A stretch of DNA of 64,000 nt, from positions 310,001-374,000 of the forward strand of contig JAJHTX010000013.1 of NCBI GenBank assembly GCA_032164295.1, written 5' to 3'. Position 1 is the first letter of the stretch; every line of letters starts with the position of its first letter. This document shows positions 33,230-44,592 of this stretch, one piece after another. The notes under the pieces are model-generated. The model was given only the letters and a program-made list of their open reading frames with translations. It was not told the DNA's origin and did not search any database. Position numbers and translations under genes: made by a program. The stretch is from Inonotus obliquus (Eukaryota; Basidiomycota; Agaricomycetes; Hymenochaetales; Hymenochaetaceae).

Positions 33230-36200
33230 TAATCGCTCAAGGATAAGATAGTCACCGACTCTGCTAGACCAAGCCTTTCCTCTTCCACTGCAATTTCTGC
33301 TGCCTCTAACTCAAGATCCTGGGTCTCTGTAGAATGTAGAATACCTTTGACAACATCAACGTCACTTGTGATCCCAGGTACTGAATTTGTCGGTTCCAAC
33401 ATAAACTTGGACCAGCTGTTGATCGCTGCAAGATGTTGTAGATGAGCCTCAGAAGTTGTGCAACAGATCTGGTCGCACTTCTGCAGCTAAAAGCCAAGTA
33501 GCAGGTCTCTTTCTTCAAGTTCTGCAATTGTAGACTTCATGTGTACATTGTTCTGAACTGTATACACGTGAAGTCTGCGGAGTTCAACATTCAGGCGTAT
33601 GATTTCTTCTTGAGCCCTTTCCAGCTTGAAGAACTTGACTGCAGCTTCTCGTTCTGCATCCCTTGACTAGGGTTTCTTTATTATCTCATGTCGACTGTCA
33701 CGGAGCAGGTTGAATTGGCCAAGGAATATGTAGCTCAGAACGTCCTCGATGTCAAGACTGGGCTGATTCAGCTTGGCGGCAGCATCGTTAAATCGTTTGA
33801 CGGCTGCCGTCACTGCTTTTGATCTTGTTTTCAGTGTCCTGCCAATCTGCTTTCGAAGCTTGTACCCTGTACATCGGTCAGCAGTGCCTTAAATTGTTTT
33901 ACCAACTAACTCATCTGTCTCGGCCTTGTTCATTTTTCCGAGCTCGAATAAACGAGCCACAACAAGCCCTTCCAGATGATCGATAGCTGATTCATACTCT
34001 TGCCAAGCCAGGTGCTTCTCTGAGCTCTTCCAATCATCGGTATCTTGCATCCACTGATGTGTAATATTATGCGTGAACTCTAGTTTTTGTATTGTCTCTT
34101 GCAGTGTTAGAACACTGTCGAGACCTCGTGTCTTCTTTGCAGTGATACCAGTGCGATTCTTGCTGCCCGCCTTCTGAGTGAAGCTGTCCGCATTCGTGTT
34201 TGAAAAAATCGCTGTGTTCTGATGATACACGGCCCTGTATACTGTTAATGGCATTTCTTTACTTATTTACTTGCCACTCACTCTGCTTTTTCTAGTTTAA
34301 TCAACAACTCCACGTACTCTTCTTTCCAAGCCTCCTGAACATTCCCCACATCACTTTGCAATGAACGGAGGTACTCGTATTCTTCCTCATGCCACACACA
34401 AAATTCATTGACAGATTTGATGCCAAGTTCTAGCGTCACCCTTTTTAAGTAGTTTATGCAGTCCACTATGGTCTGCAATGCTTGTTTGTAATTGCTGGTG
34501 AGGAAGCAAGCTGTAGTACAGAAAAAGATTAATAAAGAGCAATGAACTAACATTCAGTGCACATACTAAGAGAAACATATTTATCCTTGTTCCATTGTTT
34601 GAAGTGCCGCAGTATGGCCTATCGTCGATGGAACTTGGATGCATGTCGCATTGGTCGGGCTACGTTGTTCAACTCGGAGAAGACTCGTTCACACCCCTCA
34701 GTATCCTCCAGACCGGCGCTGTCCAGATACAGTAGATGCCACCTTAATTTACACTTTCGGCAATGAGCATGTCCGTGAAAAGCATTACAACAAAAATGAC
34801 AACTTGAAGTGCTCATTTTCGGTCCTACCATACGACTGTTCAATGCTGTCGACGAGAAGCCGCAGCCGATATTGTACCCAATGAGCAAGTCATTCCCGAA
34901 TGTATCTATTAGCCTGTTGACTAGTGCAAGGGGGTATTTCGCACTGTATGTCTGTCTGAGTCTGTAATCTGTAAGAACAGTAGATAAGGTACTTACAGTT
35001 CACTGCTTTTTATCATGTCACACAAGAATAGTACCACTCCATGACGGCATGCTGCGATGAATATACCAGTTTTGTTGAATGTGCCCCACATCTTCTTTTT
35101 ATATTCAACTGCTAGGTTCGTCCATCAATCAATACACAGTGTCACTTCATCGGCACCAGCAACTGGTGTAGGTGCCTCTGGGGCAGGAAATAATATGTTA
35201 GTCATTGATACAATAATGAGGAGTAACGTAGCGCACCTTGAAGAACACTGCTCCCTGTCTGCATGAATTTCCGTTTCTTCACTTCATCAGCAAATTCGTT
35301 GACCTCAGTGGCTTCGATAAATATGAAGGACTCTCATGTACGTCCATCAGGACACTCGATGTTATGATCGACAACGTTACCAGATTTGTCCAATGATCGT
35401 TGCAGCCGTGTATGCCTCTTCAACGACTCGTTCCCATCAATGCAGCAGAGCATTGAAAACTTGAGTTCGTTGCCCTTAGGTTGTTTGTATGTGCAACAGG
35501 GGCACATGTCATGATATCGAGAGAGGACATTCAGGAATAATACTGAATTGATCTTCTCGTCAATTCTGTACCGAACCTCAATATACGCGTCGAAAGTGTG
35601 GCTAAATTCCTGATGGATCTCTGGGAAATACAAGGCCTATTACAGAAGTCACAGTCAGTGGATAGCAATATCTTTGATTAGTACACTCGCCTTCTGAAGA
35701 TCACAAATTGCTCTGACAAGTGGCTCAATAGCCAGGGGACCACATCGATTGCTGAGAGTTCTGTATAGCTCTAAAACCTGTATGTTTATTCCTTGTTCGG
35801 GATGTAGTGGAGACGTCGGGATGTACCCATGTAGCACTATTGTCGTCACCAGGGATACTCCAGCGACAATTGGGAACTTGAGACTCTGTCTGTCTTCTCT
35901 GCAATAATTAATCTAACAATTCAATCAAAATACAAGACTATTGTACTTACCAAATAGATTAAAGTACGTTATTTCATGGTGCGTGGACATCGTCGACTAC
36001 AGAGTTGCAGGTGGCCCATCTTTGTCATATTTCATGTATGCATGTGTCATACTGTCATATACGCTCTCCCAGTTTTGATTCAATCACTCAGTATGCAGAT
36101 GCCCCTTTCCTCTATGCAATCGTCACCTAAACTCATTTGATTGAGTCCCTGACTCATAATCGCACTGGCATATGCTTGCAGCTTACCTGCACTTTGCTGC

Positions 36201-36530
36201 CTCCATGCGCTCGTCTTCGTCTTTGCCTGAGCTGATATCCTCCCATTCCAGGTCCAAGTCTTCTGTCTGCCAGTAGTTGGCATGAGTATGCCCCCCTCTC
36301 TCAATACCCGCCATCTTGTTATCAATCCATTCCAAACAACCCAACATATCCTCGCCCCCAAACTGACCAAGTTCATCGTTGGCATCCAGGCCCCCTGGGC
36401 CATCAATTAGAACTGTCGCTTCGTTATGATGTTGAGAAAGTTCAGTATATAAATCTTGGATCAGACCATGAGCTAATACACAACATGTAAAGGTATGTTC
36501 ACATACTGTCCAAAGTTTATAATCTAGCAT
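33230..36530 (-). pseudogene. KDZ (Kyakuja-Dileera-Zisupton) transposase
   Basis: Transposase of a DNA transposon superfamily expanded in basidiomycetes. Minus-strand exons in order: LNQNWESVYDSMTHAYMKYD near 36080-36010, VLHGYIPTSPLHPEQGINIQ near 35820, a Cys pair and DGN box (CPCCTYKQPKGNEL, CCIDGNESLKRH) near 35540-35430, EATEVNEFADEV, then the signature ETGIF-type KTGIFIAACRHG near 35050. GYNIGCGFS, NAFHGHAHCRKC and GLEDTEGCERVFSELN follow (34888-34640), then LEGLVVARLFELGKMN and YKLRKQIGRTL near 33950-33850, and a coiled tail to 33230. An in-frame TGA at 35125-35127 replaces the Arg of C-x-x-RW, and further stops occur. Frames upstream of 36100 (to 36530) may be an N-terminal exon; this part is uncertain. 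Confidence 0.8.
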
Positions 36531-37243
36531 GTTCGATGGTCTCTTGTTGCCGTGCTGTATTCGTCGTCAGCAGCTGCTTCCTTGAGCTCACAGTTGGAGC
36601 GCTTCCTGTACCGGTAATGATAAAGTACACATTACTGGATCTAGAGACACCCTTTGGTCTGGGACAAAGTTTTGGCATGGTAGGAACACAAGTTCCAAGA
36701 TCGACACGATCACATACAATTAGCGCTTGGTTTGAGTTGATCAAATCAATAATTTGGGTTATGAATAATAAATATAAAAAATGCAAGCGACATTGATGAC
36801 CCTTGGTAAAGGTATACGGACTCACTTTTCCCAAGGATTAGTATTTAAATGCTCTGTAATTAACAAGTCTCACTGGTTCGGTTATTAAATATATTTAATA
36901 TGTTGTTTTTGTGCTTTGGCAAGCGATTTTGATGCACTCAATAAGGATAAAAGACATTGTGTTAATCCATAATTTTCTCCCACATTTTACATTAATTTAC
37001 CAACAAAAACGATGAGAATAGGCCAAGAATTGATTGAGTTATATGTGCTCATCATGTGGCACGATGAGTGGGAGGTTCACGGGACTTTGATTGAGATGCA
37101 CATGGCTACAATTGATGTGTAATAAGCAAGCTAAGCAGGCACCACTTATGTACACAGGTTAGCACGTGCGACTCACTCTTTTCTCGTAGTCCAAGACTGT
37201 CTAGCTCACCGTCGTATTCGTTGTACAGAAGATTCATTACCAA
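36531..37243. other. no gene recognised
   Basis: AT-rich spacer between the KDZ gene and the inverted-repeat unit. Opposing frames at 36517-36834 have no family features. Confidence 0.3.
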
Positions 37244-37500
37244 AGGTACCTAATTAGGAGTTGGCGTGTGTATAAGGTAGGGAAAGTATAAACTCGACTA
37301 GGTGTCACAGTGTGACTGACAGCCCTAAAAAACCCTGAGCTTACCCAATTTGGAAGGACCCTACAGTAAAAATATTGGGATCAGATTTGAGAACAGTGGT
37401 AGTCAGCAATTGGGCTAGCAGAATCCCATTTAAACTTTGACAAAACACCAAAGTAAGGCTTATCTTACCATGAATTAGCTCCCCTAACTCTCTCTCTTGG

Positions 37501-38147
37501 TAAGGTTGGCAAAAGTTAAACTTGACTAAGTGTGACGCGGCATGTGCCTAACCTCACCTTCCCAATATGGCTTATTCAGTTTCAACACAACATATTCGGA
37601 ACTCCTCCATCAACATCAAATCAACTCAAAATCCATCAGCACAGATTTGTAGAGAATGTGTTTATGTATAATTCTGTGCTTTTATTTTTCCAAAATAAGG
37701 ATTTTTCATGGACCAGTTCTGAAAATAAGTTTTTTGTATAGATGACTTAAATGTGCTTTTCCAGCCATTTCTCAGCTTTTTCTATTTTTCGAGCACAAAT
37801 TTCGACAGATGACTAAGCAATGACCAATTTTAGTATGACTCATACAGTCCAAATATAGACATTATGTAATATACTTAGTCATACTGAGCCAGAGACATAA
37901 ATTACTGAGCAGTCAATCCCTTTTCTGAGTGTCTTCTGCCTCAGAGAAGGTAGATGGACTTGAAGTAACACTGTACCAAGTGCCCATATAGTAATATATA
38001 GACGATACATGGCTTGCCAAGGCACCCTTCAGAATCTTGAGGTCCCATTTTTGACAAGGGTCCTTCCTAATTGAGAGTAACCCTAGGGTTCAGGGTTCTG
38101 TGACCATGATGTGACAGGCTAGTTGAGTTTAACTTTTACCAACCTTA
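37501..38147. repeat. MITE with Tc1-type ends
   Basis: TA followed by AGGTTGGCAAAAGTTAAACT (37503-37522) and the inverse AGTTTAACTTTTACCAACCT then TA (to 38147) give a 20-base inverted repeat with one mismatch and TA on both sides, in a 647-base unit. Its ends resemble the outer ends of the larger unit (AGGTAGGGAAAGTATAAACT), so it may be a deleted relative. Confidence 0.65.
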
Positions 38148-38289
38148 GTAGGAAGATAGATTATAAATGCATATTAGTCATATATTACAGCTGTTTGCCT
38201 TCATGTGCTTTTTTTGATGCGCATCGTGCTCTCAGCACTCAAAAACGCACTAACACGTCAATTTCTCGGTCAATACTGCATGTATGGAC

Positions 38290-38610
38290 ATGATACTAGC
38301 ACTAAAAAAACTCCTAGAAAATGCGCTTCTGGTGATACCAATATGTTGTGGAACGAATACATACACACCCTGGTGGACAAGATGACATTCCTACCAGTGC
38401 TGATCATCACATTGTCCCTTACACACAGTATGCGCCCTACAACGATAAATACAGCACATAAATTCTTCATTCAAAAACAAAAAAAATCTCCTTGAAAATG
38501 TGCTTCTGGTGATACCAATATGTTGTAGAATGAACACACACATGCCCTGGTGGAAAAGAGAACATTCTCACTTGTTCCGATCATCACTTCACCTTGACCG
38601 TCCTATATTC
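38290..38610. repeat. subterminal direct repeats of the left arm
   Basis: A block beginning TGCGCTTCTGGTGATACCAA and including CCTGGTGGACAAGATGACATTC occurs at about 38320 and again, more diverged, at about 38500. Inverse copies lie in the right arm at 47500-47720 and 50508-50740. Frames through them (for example 38205-38495) are repeat artefacts, not called. Confidence 0.6.
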
Positions 38611-39015
38611 TAACATAACCCTACAACATCTGCTTTCTCAGCCTATCTGTTACATCAACAGCTCCGCCCTAGCCTAAGATAGAAAGCTGGACCAAGCAGG
38701 GTGCGTGCGGTTGGCAAAATTAGGTGTGATACCCTAGGACAGCGACGACGACGGGCATTGCCTAATGTGATAATGTGAAGTTGTTAGTTGGCTTACACGT
38801 TTTCTTTGCAGCCAGCTGTCCTGTTGCTTGCTGCTGTACAACAAACGAGAGGCGATGGCAGGACCACATGAAGAACGACACTTGGCAGGGATTGTAGAAT
38901 AAGTGAGGGTGTTGCACAAGTGATGGATGGGTGTGATAATCAAATGTGTGCCAGATAGATAGCAAGATGCATCAACAGCACCTCTTGCTCTTACTGCCAT
39001 CTTCCAACAACTTGT

Positions 39016-39991
39016 ATGGCCCGATGTCGCCGCAGAATCTCCGACGACTTGAGAGAATGCATCTTAAGGATCTATCGAAGTGGGATTCCTGTCACGCAGC
39101 TTTCGCAGTGGACGGGAATTCTGGAACGTACGATGTTCAGAATCATTCAGCAGTTCAATCATAACGGGACTACGTCAACGGAGGTTCTGGTGAACCACGG
39201 AAGGCCTAGGGTTCTGGATTACATCGACACAGAGGCAAGTCGTCACTCTGAGCAGTCAACGTGTAGCCTCTCATATGTAGTGCATAGTTCCTAATCGGTT
39301 CATTGGTAAACCGAAACGACCTCTATTTGGATGAACTGAAGGGAATTTTGCAAGAGAGACAAGGGAAAGACGTTTCAGACTCAACTATATACAGGGCATT
39401 GAGGCACATGGGCTTCAGGCTGAAGAAAGTAATCGCTCCGTCCACTTGTTTAGGTGGTGCAGGATATGCTAACACAATGTGTCTTAGATCTCAAAGGTTG
39501 CTCTGGAATGGAGCGAAACACAGCGCGCACGTTATTGGGTGCAAATTGGAACTCATTACACATCTGAGCAGCTGGTGTTTGTGGATGAAAGTGCATGTGA
39601 TTGCCGGACTTATATTCAAAATCAAGCATGGGCACTTGAAGGCAAACGAGCTTGTCAGAAGCACTTCTTCACAAGAGGAAAGCGGTGAGTTGATGCCTTG
39701 AATTCTTCACAGACCACCCGGTCTATCAAATGCATACAGGTATTCCTTGCTACCTGCTATCACCCTTGATGGGGTGGTTGACTGTGTGGTCATTGAAAAT
39801 GCATTCAATACAAATCTCTTTGCAGAGTTCATCGCCAGTCTTCTGGATAAAATGAACACATTCCCTGCACCAAGGTCCGTGGTCGTTATGGACAACTGTT
39901 CAATACACAAGGCTCCTGCAATTCGTCAACTCATAGAGTCCAGGTCGGCTTCCTCCCTGTCATCTACCTATTGTCGTGCTAGTGTTTGCAC
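39016..39991 (+). pseudogene. Tc1-like transposase, left copy, truncated in its last intron
   Basis: Exons 39016-39234, 39288-39428, 39488-39684 and 39740-39943. The first intron has a GC donor (gcaagt); the others are GT..AG. The N-terminal helix-turn-helix reads RRRISDDLRECILRIYRSG and STIYRALRHMGFRLKK, then comes the first Asp (LVFVDESACD) and the second (VVMDNCSIHK). Sequence similarity with the right copy ends inside the final intron near 39991, so the exon with the catalytic Glu is missing. This copy cannot make an active enzyme. Confidence 0.8.
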
Positions 39992-40090
39992 TCAGTGCAA
40001 GCCTTTGCAGCATTTCTTGTTAAAGTGGGCCAGGGATTTGTATTGTCATCATTTACTGTATTCCGCAACTGATTCTTTACTTGTACTAGT

Positions 40091-42032
40091 CTAGTATCTA
40101 CCTTTCCTTTGAATCCTACCAACATCTTCCTTTGCAAAGTAGAGGACAGAAGCGGCTAGCCCATGACTGACCTGTACACCATCCTGTTCTGCCATTGTAA
40201 GTATATCCGATGTGATAAGTTGCACAAACACTGGATCAACCCGTATATAACCGTTCTTCTTCAGCATATCTGAAAGTTCTGTGTAATTGTGCTTGTCTCG
40301 GCCTCGTTCTGTGTCATCCTTGCAAGTTTTCAACCAAACATCAACCAGAGGGTAGCTTCGAAACTCGGATATTGGTGATGCTGATGGTTGTCTGTACTTC
40401 TTGGGTAGGCCATAATATTCCCTTGAAGACGAATGATAGTAGTGCTCATTCTGGTGACAATGATGTGTCGAGTATGATTGGCAGTGACTGTGACAGCAAT
40501 GTCTATTGGACTCGGGCGAATGATAGTTTCGATGTCGGTGACTCCTCCGGGACCTGCTCCTCCCTCATTTCCCTTTGCAGGTTGATTCATTGCCGCTGCC
40601 GCTGCTAGAGGATGATCCAGACCTTTTCCGACCCTTTTCTGGTTTGTAGAATTCCCGTTCACGTCCTGGCTCATCATCAAAATCCTGATTACTAGAGGTA
40701 CGTGGTGTTTCCCTTCTTGTCGGTTTTGAATAGTCCAGTAACTTGAGTTGACTAGGGACCTCTCTGGACATCACACCCGGTGTTCCTGCCAACTTCATAT
40801 GTTGTCAGCGTGCCATTGGATAAAGTGTTGAACTTTTGGACTCACAATCATTTGAGCATGATCAGTATAATGTGTCGTGTTATAGCAAATATGCCTGCCA
40901 TCATTGTGGACCAAGCAAACATCCTGCGGGTGCTTATTACATGCAAGGTTTCTTCTGATTTTCTGTATGGTGGAGCTAAGGACCTCCTCCGAACTCATCT
41001 TCTTTTGCTGATTTGTACTCGGAGCAGTCGAAGTTGGCTTGGTTGTATTTGCTGGGGCATTGGAACATTTCGGACCATCCTGGGTAACAAATAACGTATT
41101 AGACACGCACAGTGGCTTCATATAATGTGGAAAATCACCATTTCATCATTCATGTTGTGAAACACAACCTCACACGTAACATTTGGCTTCTTTTTCTTTT
41201 TCTGATCTGCGATATACTCCTCTATTCCTCTAGCCAGTTCATCGAGCTCTTCCTTTGAGTCGAGATAACGTGGTGTCACCTTCTGGGCAGCAGTTTTCTT
41301 GAGCCATGGAGTGGTGTAACCAAGTGAAATGGAAGCGTAGTAGCGCTGAAGAATTTCTGCAACATTCCTGCAAACATCATACAGTGTATCAAATGTACCA
41401 ATATTCAACCTTTGTAAACCACGACCATTGTTGACAAGTGCTATAAAAGGAGCACACTGCTTCAAGACTTCATTAGCAGGCCGGCGACCAGCTTGGATAG
41501 GTGTGGACGTCACGATGTCATCCCCATCACCTGTAAAATCGCTAAATCATCAGGACACACCTCTAAACCAGCTCGCACATACCAGGTAGAAGTTCCGAAT
41601 CGGAGGAGACCACTGATCCATCTTGATAAGTAGGATCTATTTCTTCCACTATATTTGCAATATCTTGCTGCGATGGTTCCTCTTGCTCTTCATCTTCTTC
41701 GTAGATGAGAGTAAGATCACGACGAGTCATTTTTACCTGTGGTTCAGCCTGCAAAATAAAATGCATAAAAATACATTTACAAACTGATAAATGTCCACAC
41801 CTCTTCTGTGGGCTTTTCAATGGGTTTTCGAGGACGACCATATTGAGGCCTAGGCGCGTACTTACGTTGGGCCTCAGCACCCTTTTCTCTCACTGACGTG
41901 GGCTTGGTTGGAGGTGTCCTTGTTACCCACACCAGTCTGCGCTAGCGGGTCGCAGGGACCTCTATCGTCAATTTTTTCCTGCCACAGGGCATCGCGATGG
42001 TTGGAAACAAAGGTGATTTTTTCTTCTTCCAT
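40091..42032 (-). pseudogene. gene X: multi-exon gene of unknown function with AT-hook-like motif
   Basis: Starts MEEEKITFVSNHRDALWQEK at 42032. Later exons include REKGAEAQRKYAPRPQYGRPRKPIEK-type sequence at about 41900-41815 whose GRPRKP core resembles an AT-hook, an acidic stretch (LIYEEDEEQEEPSQQD), then LNIGTFDTLYDVCRNVAEIL (41400). A Cys/His patch follows (RNLACNKHPQDVCLVHNDG, 40930) and a Ser/Arg/His-rich linker with a TGA at 40565-40567 (CGA to TGA). The C-terminal block reads SYPLVDVWLKTCKDD, then GYIRVDPVFVQLI, to the stop at 40091. GT..AG introns near 41570, 41150 and 40850 join frames well. It diverges from gene Y. No function can be assigned; DNA binding is only a guess from the motif. 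Confidence 0.55.
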
Positions 42033-42376
42033 CCTAGAAATTAGATGACAAAATGGGCGAATGTTCCATACTTCGAAATAAGGCATCTCTTACGTATTTC
42101 TCGATTTTTTGTGTGCACCTCTTTGATAAGGTACCCTTTACGTATTACTCAATTTTTGAGCGCACCCGCCTTTCTGTAATCGCAAAAACCAAGATGTGCT
42201 CTGTGCTAAGCACAAGAGGCTCGCAGGATGGGAAAAATATTCCCACGATAGAACAATACAAACAGGAGATAAGCCGCCCCGTGTTGACCCATTCCCCATC
42301 CATCATTACGAGTCAAAGGTACATCGGTTCTCATCACCTCTAAGTTCGTGAGCCCCTTCTCTAGACAGTAGTAGTT
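42033..42376. promoter_or_regulatory. shared promoter region between genes X and Y
   Basis: About 340 bases between divergent start codons. It contains two imperfect copies of a unit with CTTACGTATTTCTCGATTTTTTG (42090) and CTTTACGTATTACTCAATTTTTG (42132). Bidirectional use is inferred only from gene layout. Confidence 0.35.
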
Positions 42377-44453
42377 ATGCTGATTGCCAGTACAGTGAGT
42401 GCATTACAGGAACAGTATCATTTGCAGGAAGAAGCCATTACAGGTATGAATACTGCTATCTTTCCCAGTGGCGGCATAGCTGATGCTCAATCAACAGGCA
42501 TACAATCCGAAGAAGAGCTGGCAGAGAATGATCAGAGTCCTCAGATGGCTGTCACAAAGTCTAGAGACTCAATAAAGACAAACAGTTCAGACTGTAGGTA
42601 TCTCAGCCACCTTCCTAGTCAAGTACCAGTTTCTGACAGTATCCCAGCTGATAATACGAAGGAAATGAAAGGAGAAGTTCGTGACTCCTTGAAAATGCTA
42701 CACGAGAAGGGCGTGAATGATGAAGAAGCGACATCTAAATTCCTCAGTTCGATAAGCAAGCTGATTGCAAAAATGGACGAAAATAAGAGGATGCAGAGGG
42801 AGACCAAGAAAAAGTTGAAGGAATTAGAGTTGAGGATGGGAGAACACCACATGAACTTGCAGAACAGTGTAGATAATCTGGAAGCGGGCGTATTTGGAAA
42901 CGTGAGTTGTGTGTGACAATGTGAAGGGTATAAATCTGCTGATGGCCCCTTTTCAGCCGGATACAGCTCAGGTTGATTACTTATTGTATCGGGACTACGC
43001 TGTCCATGCAGTGCGCTGTCTTTACGATGCGGCATGTGCATCCTTCGCCCTAACACGCACAGACATTGCCAAAGGCGCTGTTGCTCTACTACAACAGTCA
43101 ATTACCCAAGGAAGGCTCGACCAATCTGTGTTTCTTGTAAAATTGCGTCAATGCTTCTTTAACCTGAGGGTACCCTCGGATGCGGGAGATGGCTTTACAA
43201 CAGTATCAAAGAAGAAAACGGAGTCTCTGTGGAACCATTAACCCGCTCAGAGGATTGCTGGAGAGCATCCAAGCGATTATCAGCTTTTGGAATTCCTGAA
43301 TTACATGTGTCAGGATGCTGTCAAGCTATACAGGACACGTGCAGAACAACTTAATCTTGAACTGGAGAAGCTGGAGGAAGATATCGTGCAGGTTCAAGAG
43401 CATATAGCCGAGGAGCGGAAGCGTCTTCAGGCCTTTGCGGATTGTAGAGGAGACAGGAACAAAATCTTAATCGCTTTTGGCTTCGCACAGGTCAGTTCCC
43501 CTGATGAAATTCTCGAGTCACTTCTTGCACGAACAAACGAAGGGACCAAAAGGAAATTGGACAGTGCCTGAAAGGAGCAGGCATGGTATGCAGCTTGCAG
43601 ATTCAAATATTTTGTGGCGGGAGAGAGAGATTTGGTCGCATCTAAGACATCAGCCAAGGAACTTCTGGAACACTTAGAAACATTTTCTTACTTCGCAGAA
43701 CAGGGCGCGGCAATCTTGAACGATCCCAATGTCTTGGGTTACTTCCTGGAAATGGGGAAGAAGAGGCCCTCCGACCTCTCCAAGAATGCTGGTCTCTTCA
43801 GAACTCTGGGAAATCTTGCCGCCCATCTGCCATATCGTCGCGAGAGGGTCCAGAGTGCTATATCGAGACTTAATGAGAGATTCTCAGCCTTCATGGTGCC
43901 ACCAGCAAGAGGCATTTTCAATACTGATGTTGCTCTGAAGAGTATGGAATCACTACACGTTGCGTTCACTGCAACCCGACCGACAACGGTGCACGAGGAC
44001 TTCTTTTCCCCCATTGAAGGCTATCCTTGGTTGGGTTTGCTGAAGGATTGGAATGGCCTACCGACATTCACGGACCCCATGGAACATACAGCATTGTTTG
44101 AAATGCTCGAGAGACTTCCAAAAGCCGAATTGAGCACGTTCGGTAGAAAGCAATATGAAACCCCCACAATTGGTCCATCTGCGCCATCTGCGCCATCCAC
44201 TCCATCCGCGCCATTCGCGCCATCCGCACCATCTGCGCTATTTGCGCCATCTACACGATTCGTGCCATCTGCACCATCTACGCCATCTGCGTGATCCATG
44301 CCGGCAGACTCCACGAACAGGTTTGCTTTACTTACCCTCAGCAATGAGGTGGGGCTTGGTGAGTCTGATGATGGTCCCAAAGTTGATCAGCCTCAGCAGC
44401 AGAGAAAGAAATCTATCTTAGCAAAAATGGGTATGAAGGGGAAGGGTTTGTGA
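42377..44453 (+). pseudogene. gene Y: coiled-coil protein of unknown function, three nonsense codons
   Basis: Exon 1 (42377-42901) ends in phase at a GTGAGT donor, and exon 2 runs from 42957 to a TGA at 44451. In exon 2 one frame stays open except for TAA at 43239, TGA at 43569 and TGA at 44292, each one C-to-T change from Gln or Arg codons. Without them the product would be about 670 residues. Heptad-like charged segments occur at residues ~100-170 (LIAKMDENKRMQRETKKKL) and ~290-330 (LELEKLEEDIVQVQEHI). The second half contains LETFSYFAEQGAAILND and PARGIFNTDVALKSM, then a nonapeptide-like APSAPSTPSAPF run and a basic tail. It resembles no family I know. Confidence 0.55.
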
Positions 44454-44592
44454 ATATATGTATGGATATGATTTTTGCTAGGTCATACATTACTTATTTA
44501 TGTATTTCGTTTTTGAATTAAACCTATGCCTTTGCTCTTTGACAAATGTATGGAGTTCTTCCACTCGGTCCAAAATTCTGAGAAAATTTCTA

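Noticed and set aside
38205..38495. Frame of 96 residues and its inverted counterparts near 50571-50920
   Set aside because: It follows the subterminal direct repeats and is broken differently in each copy.
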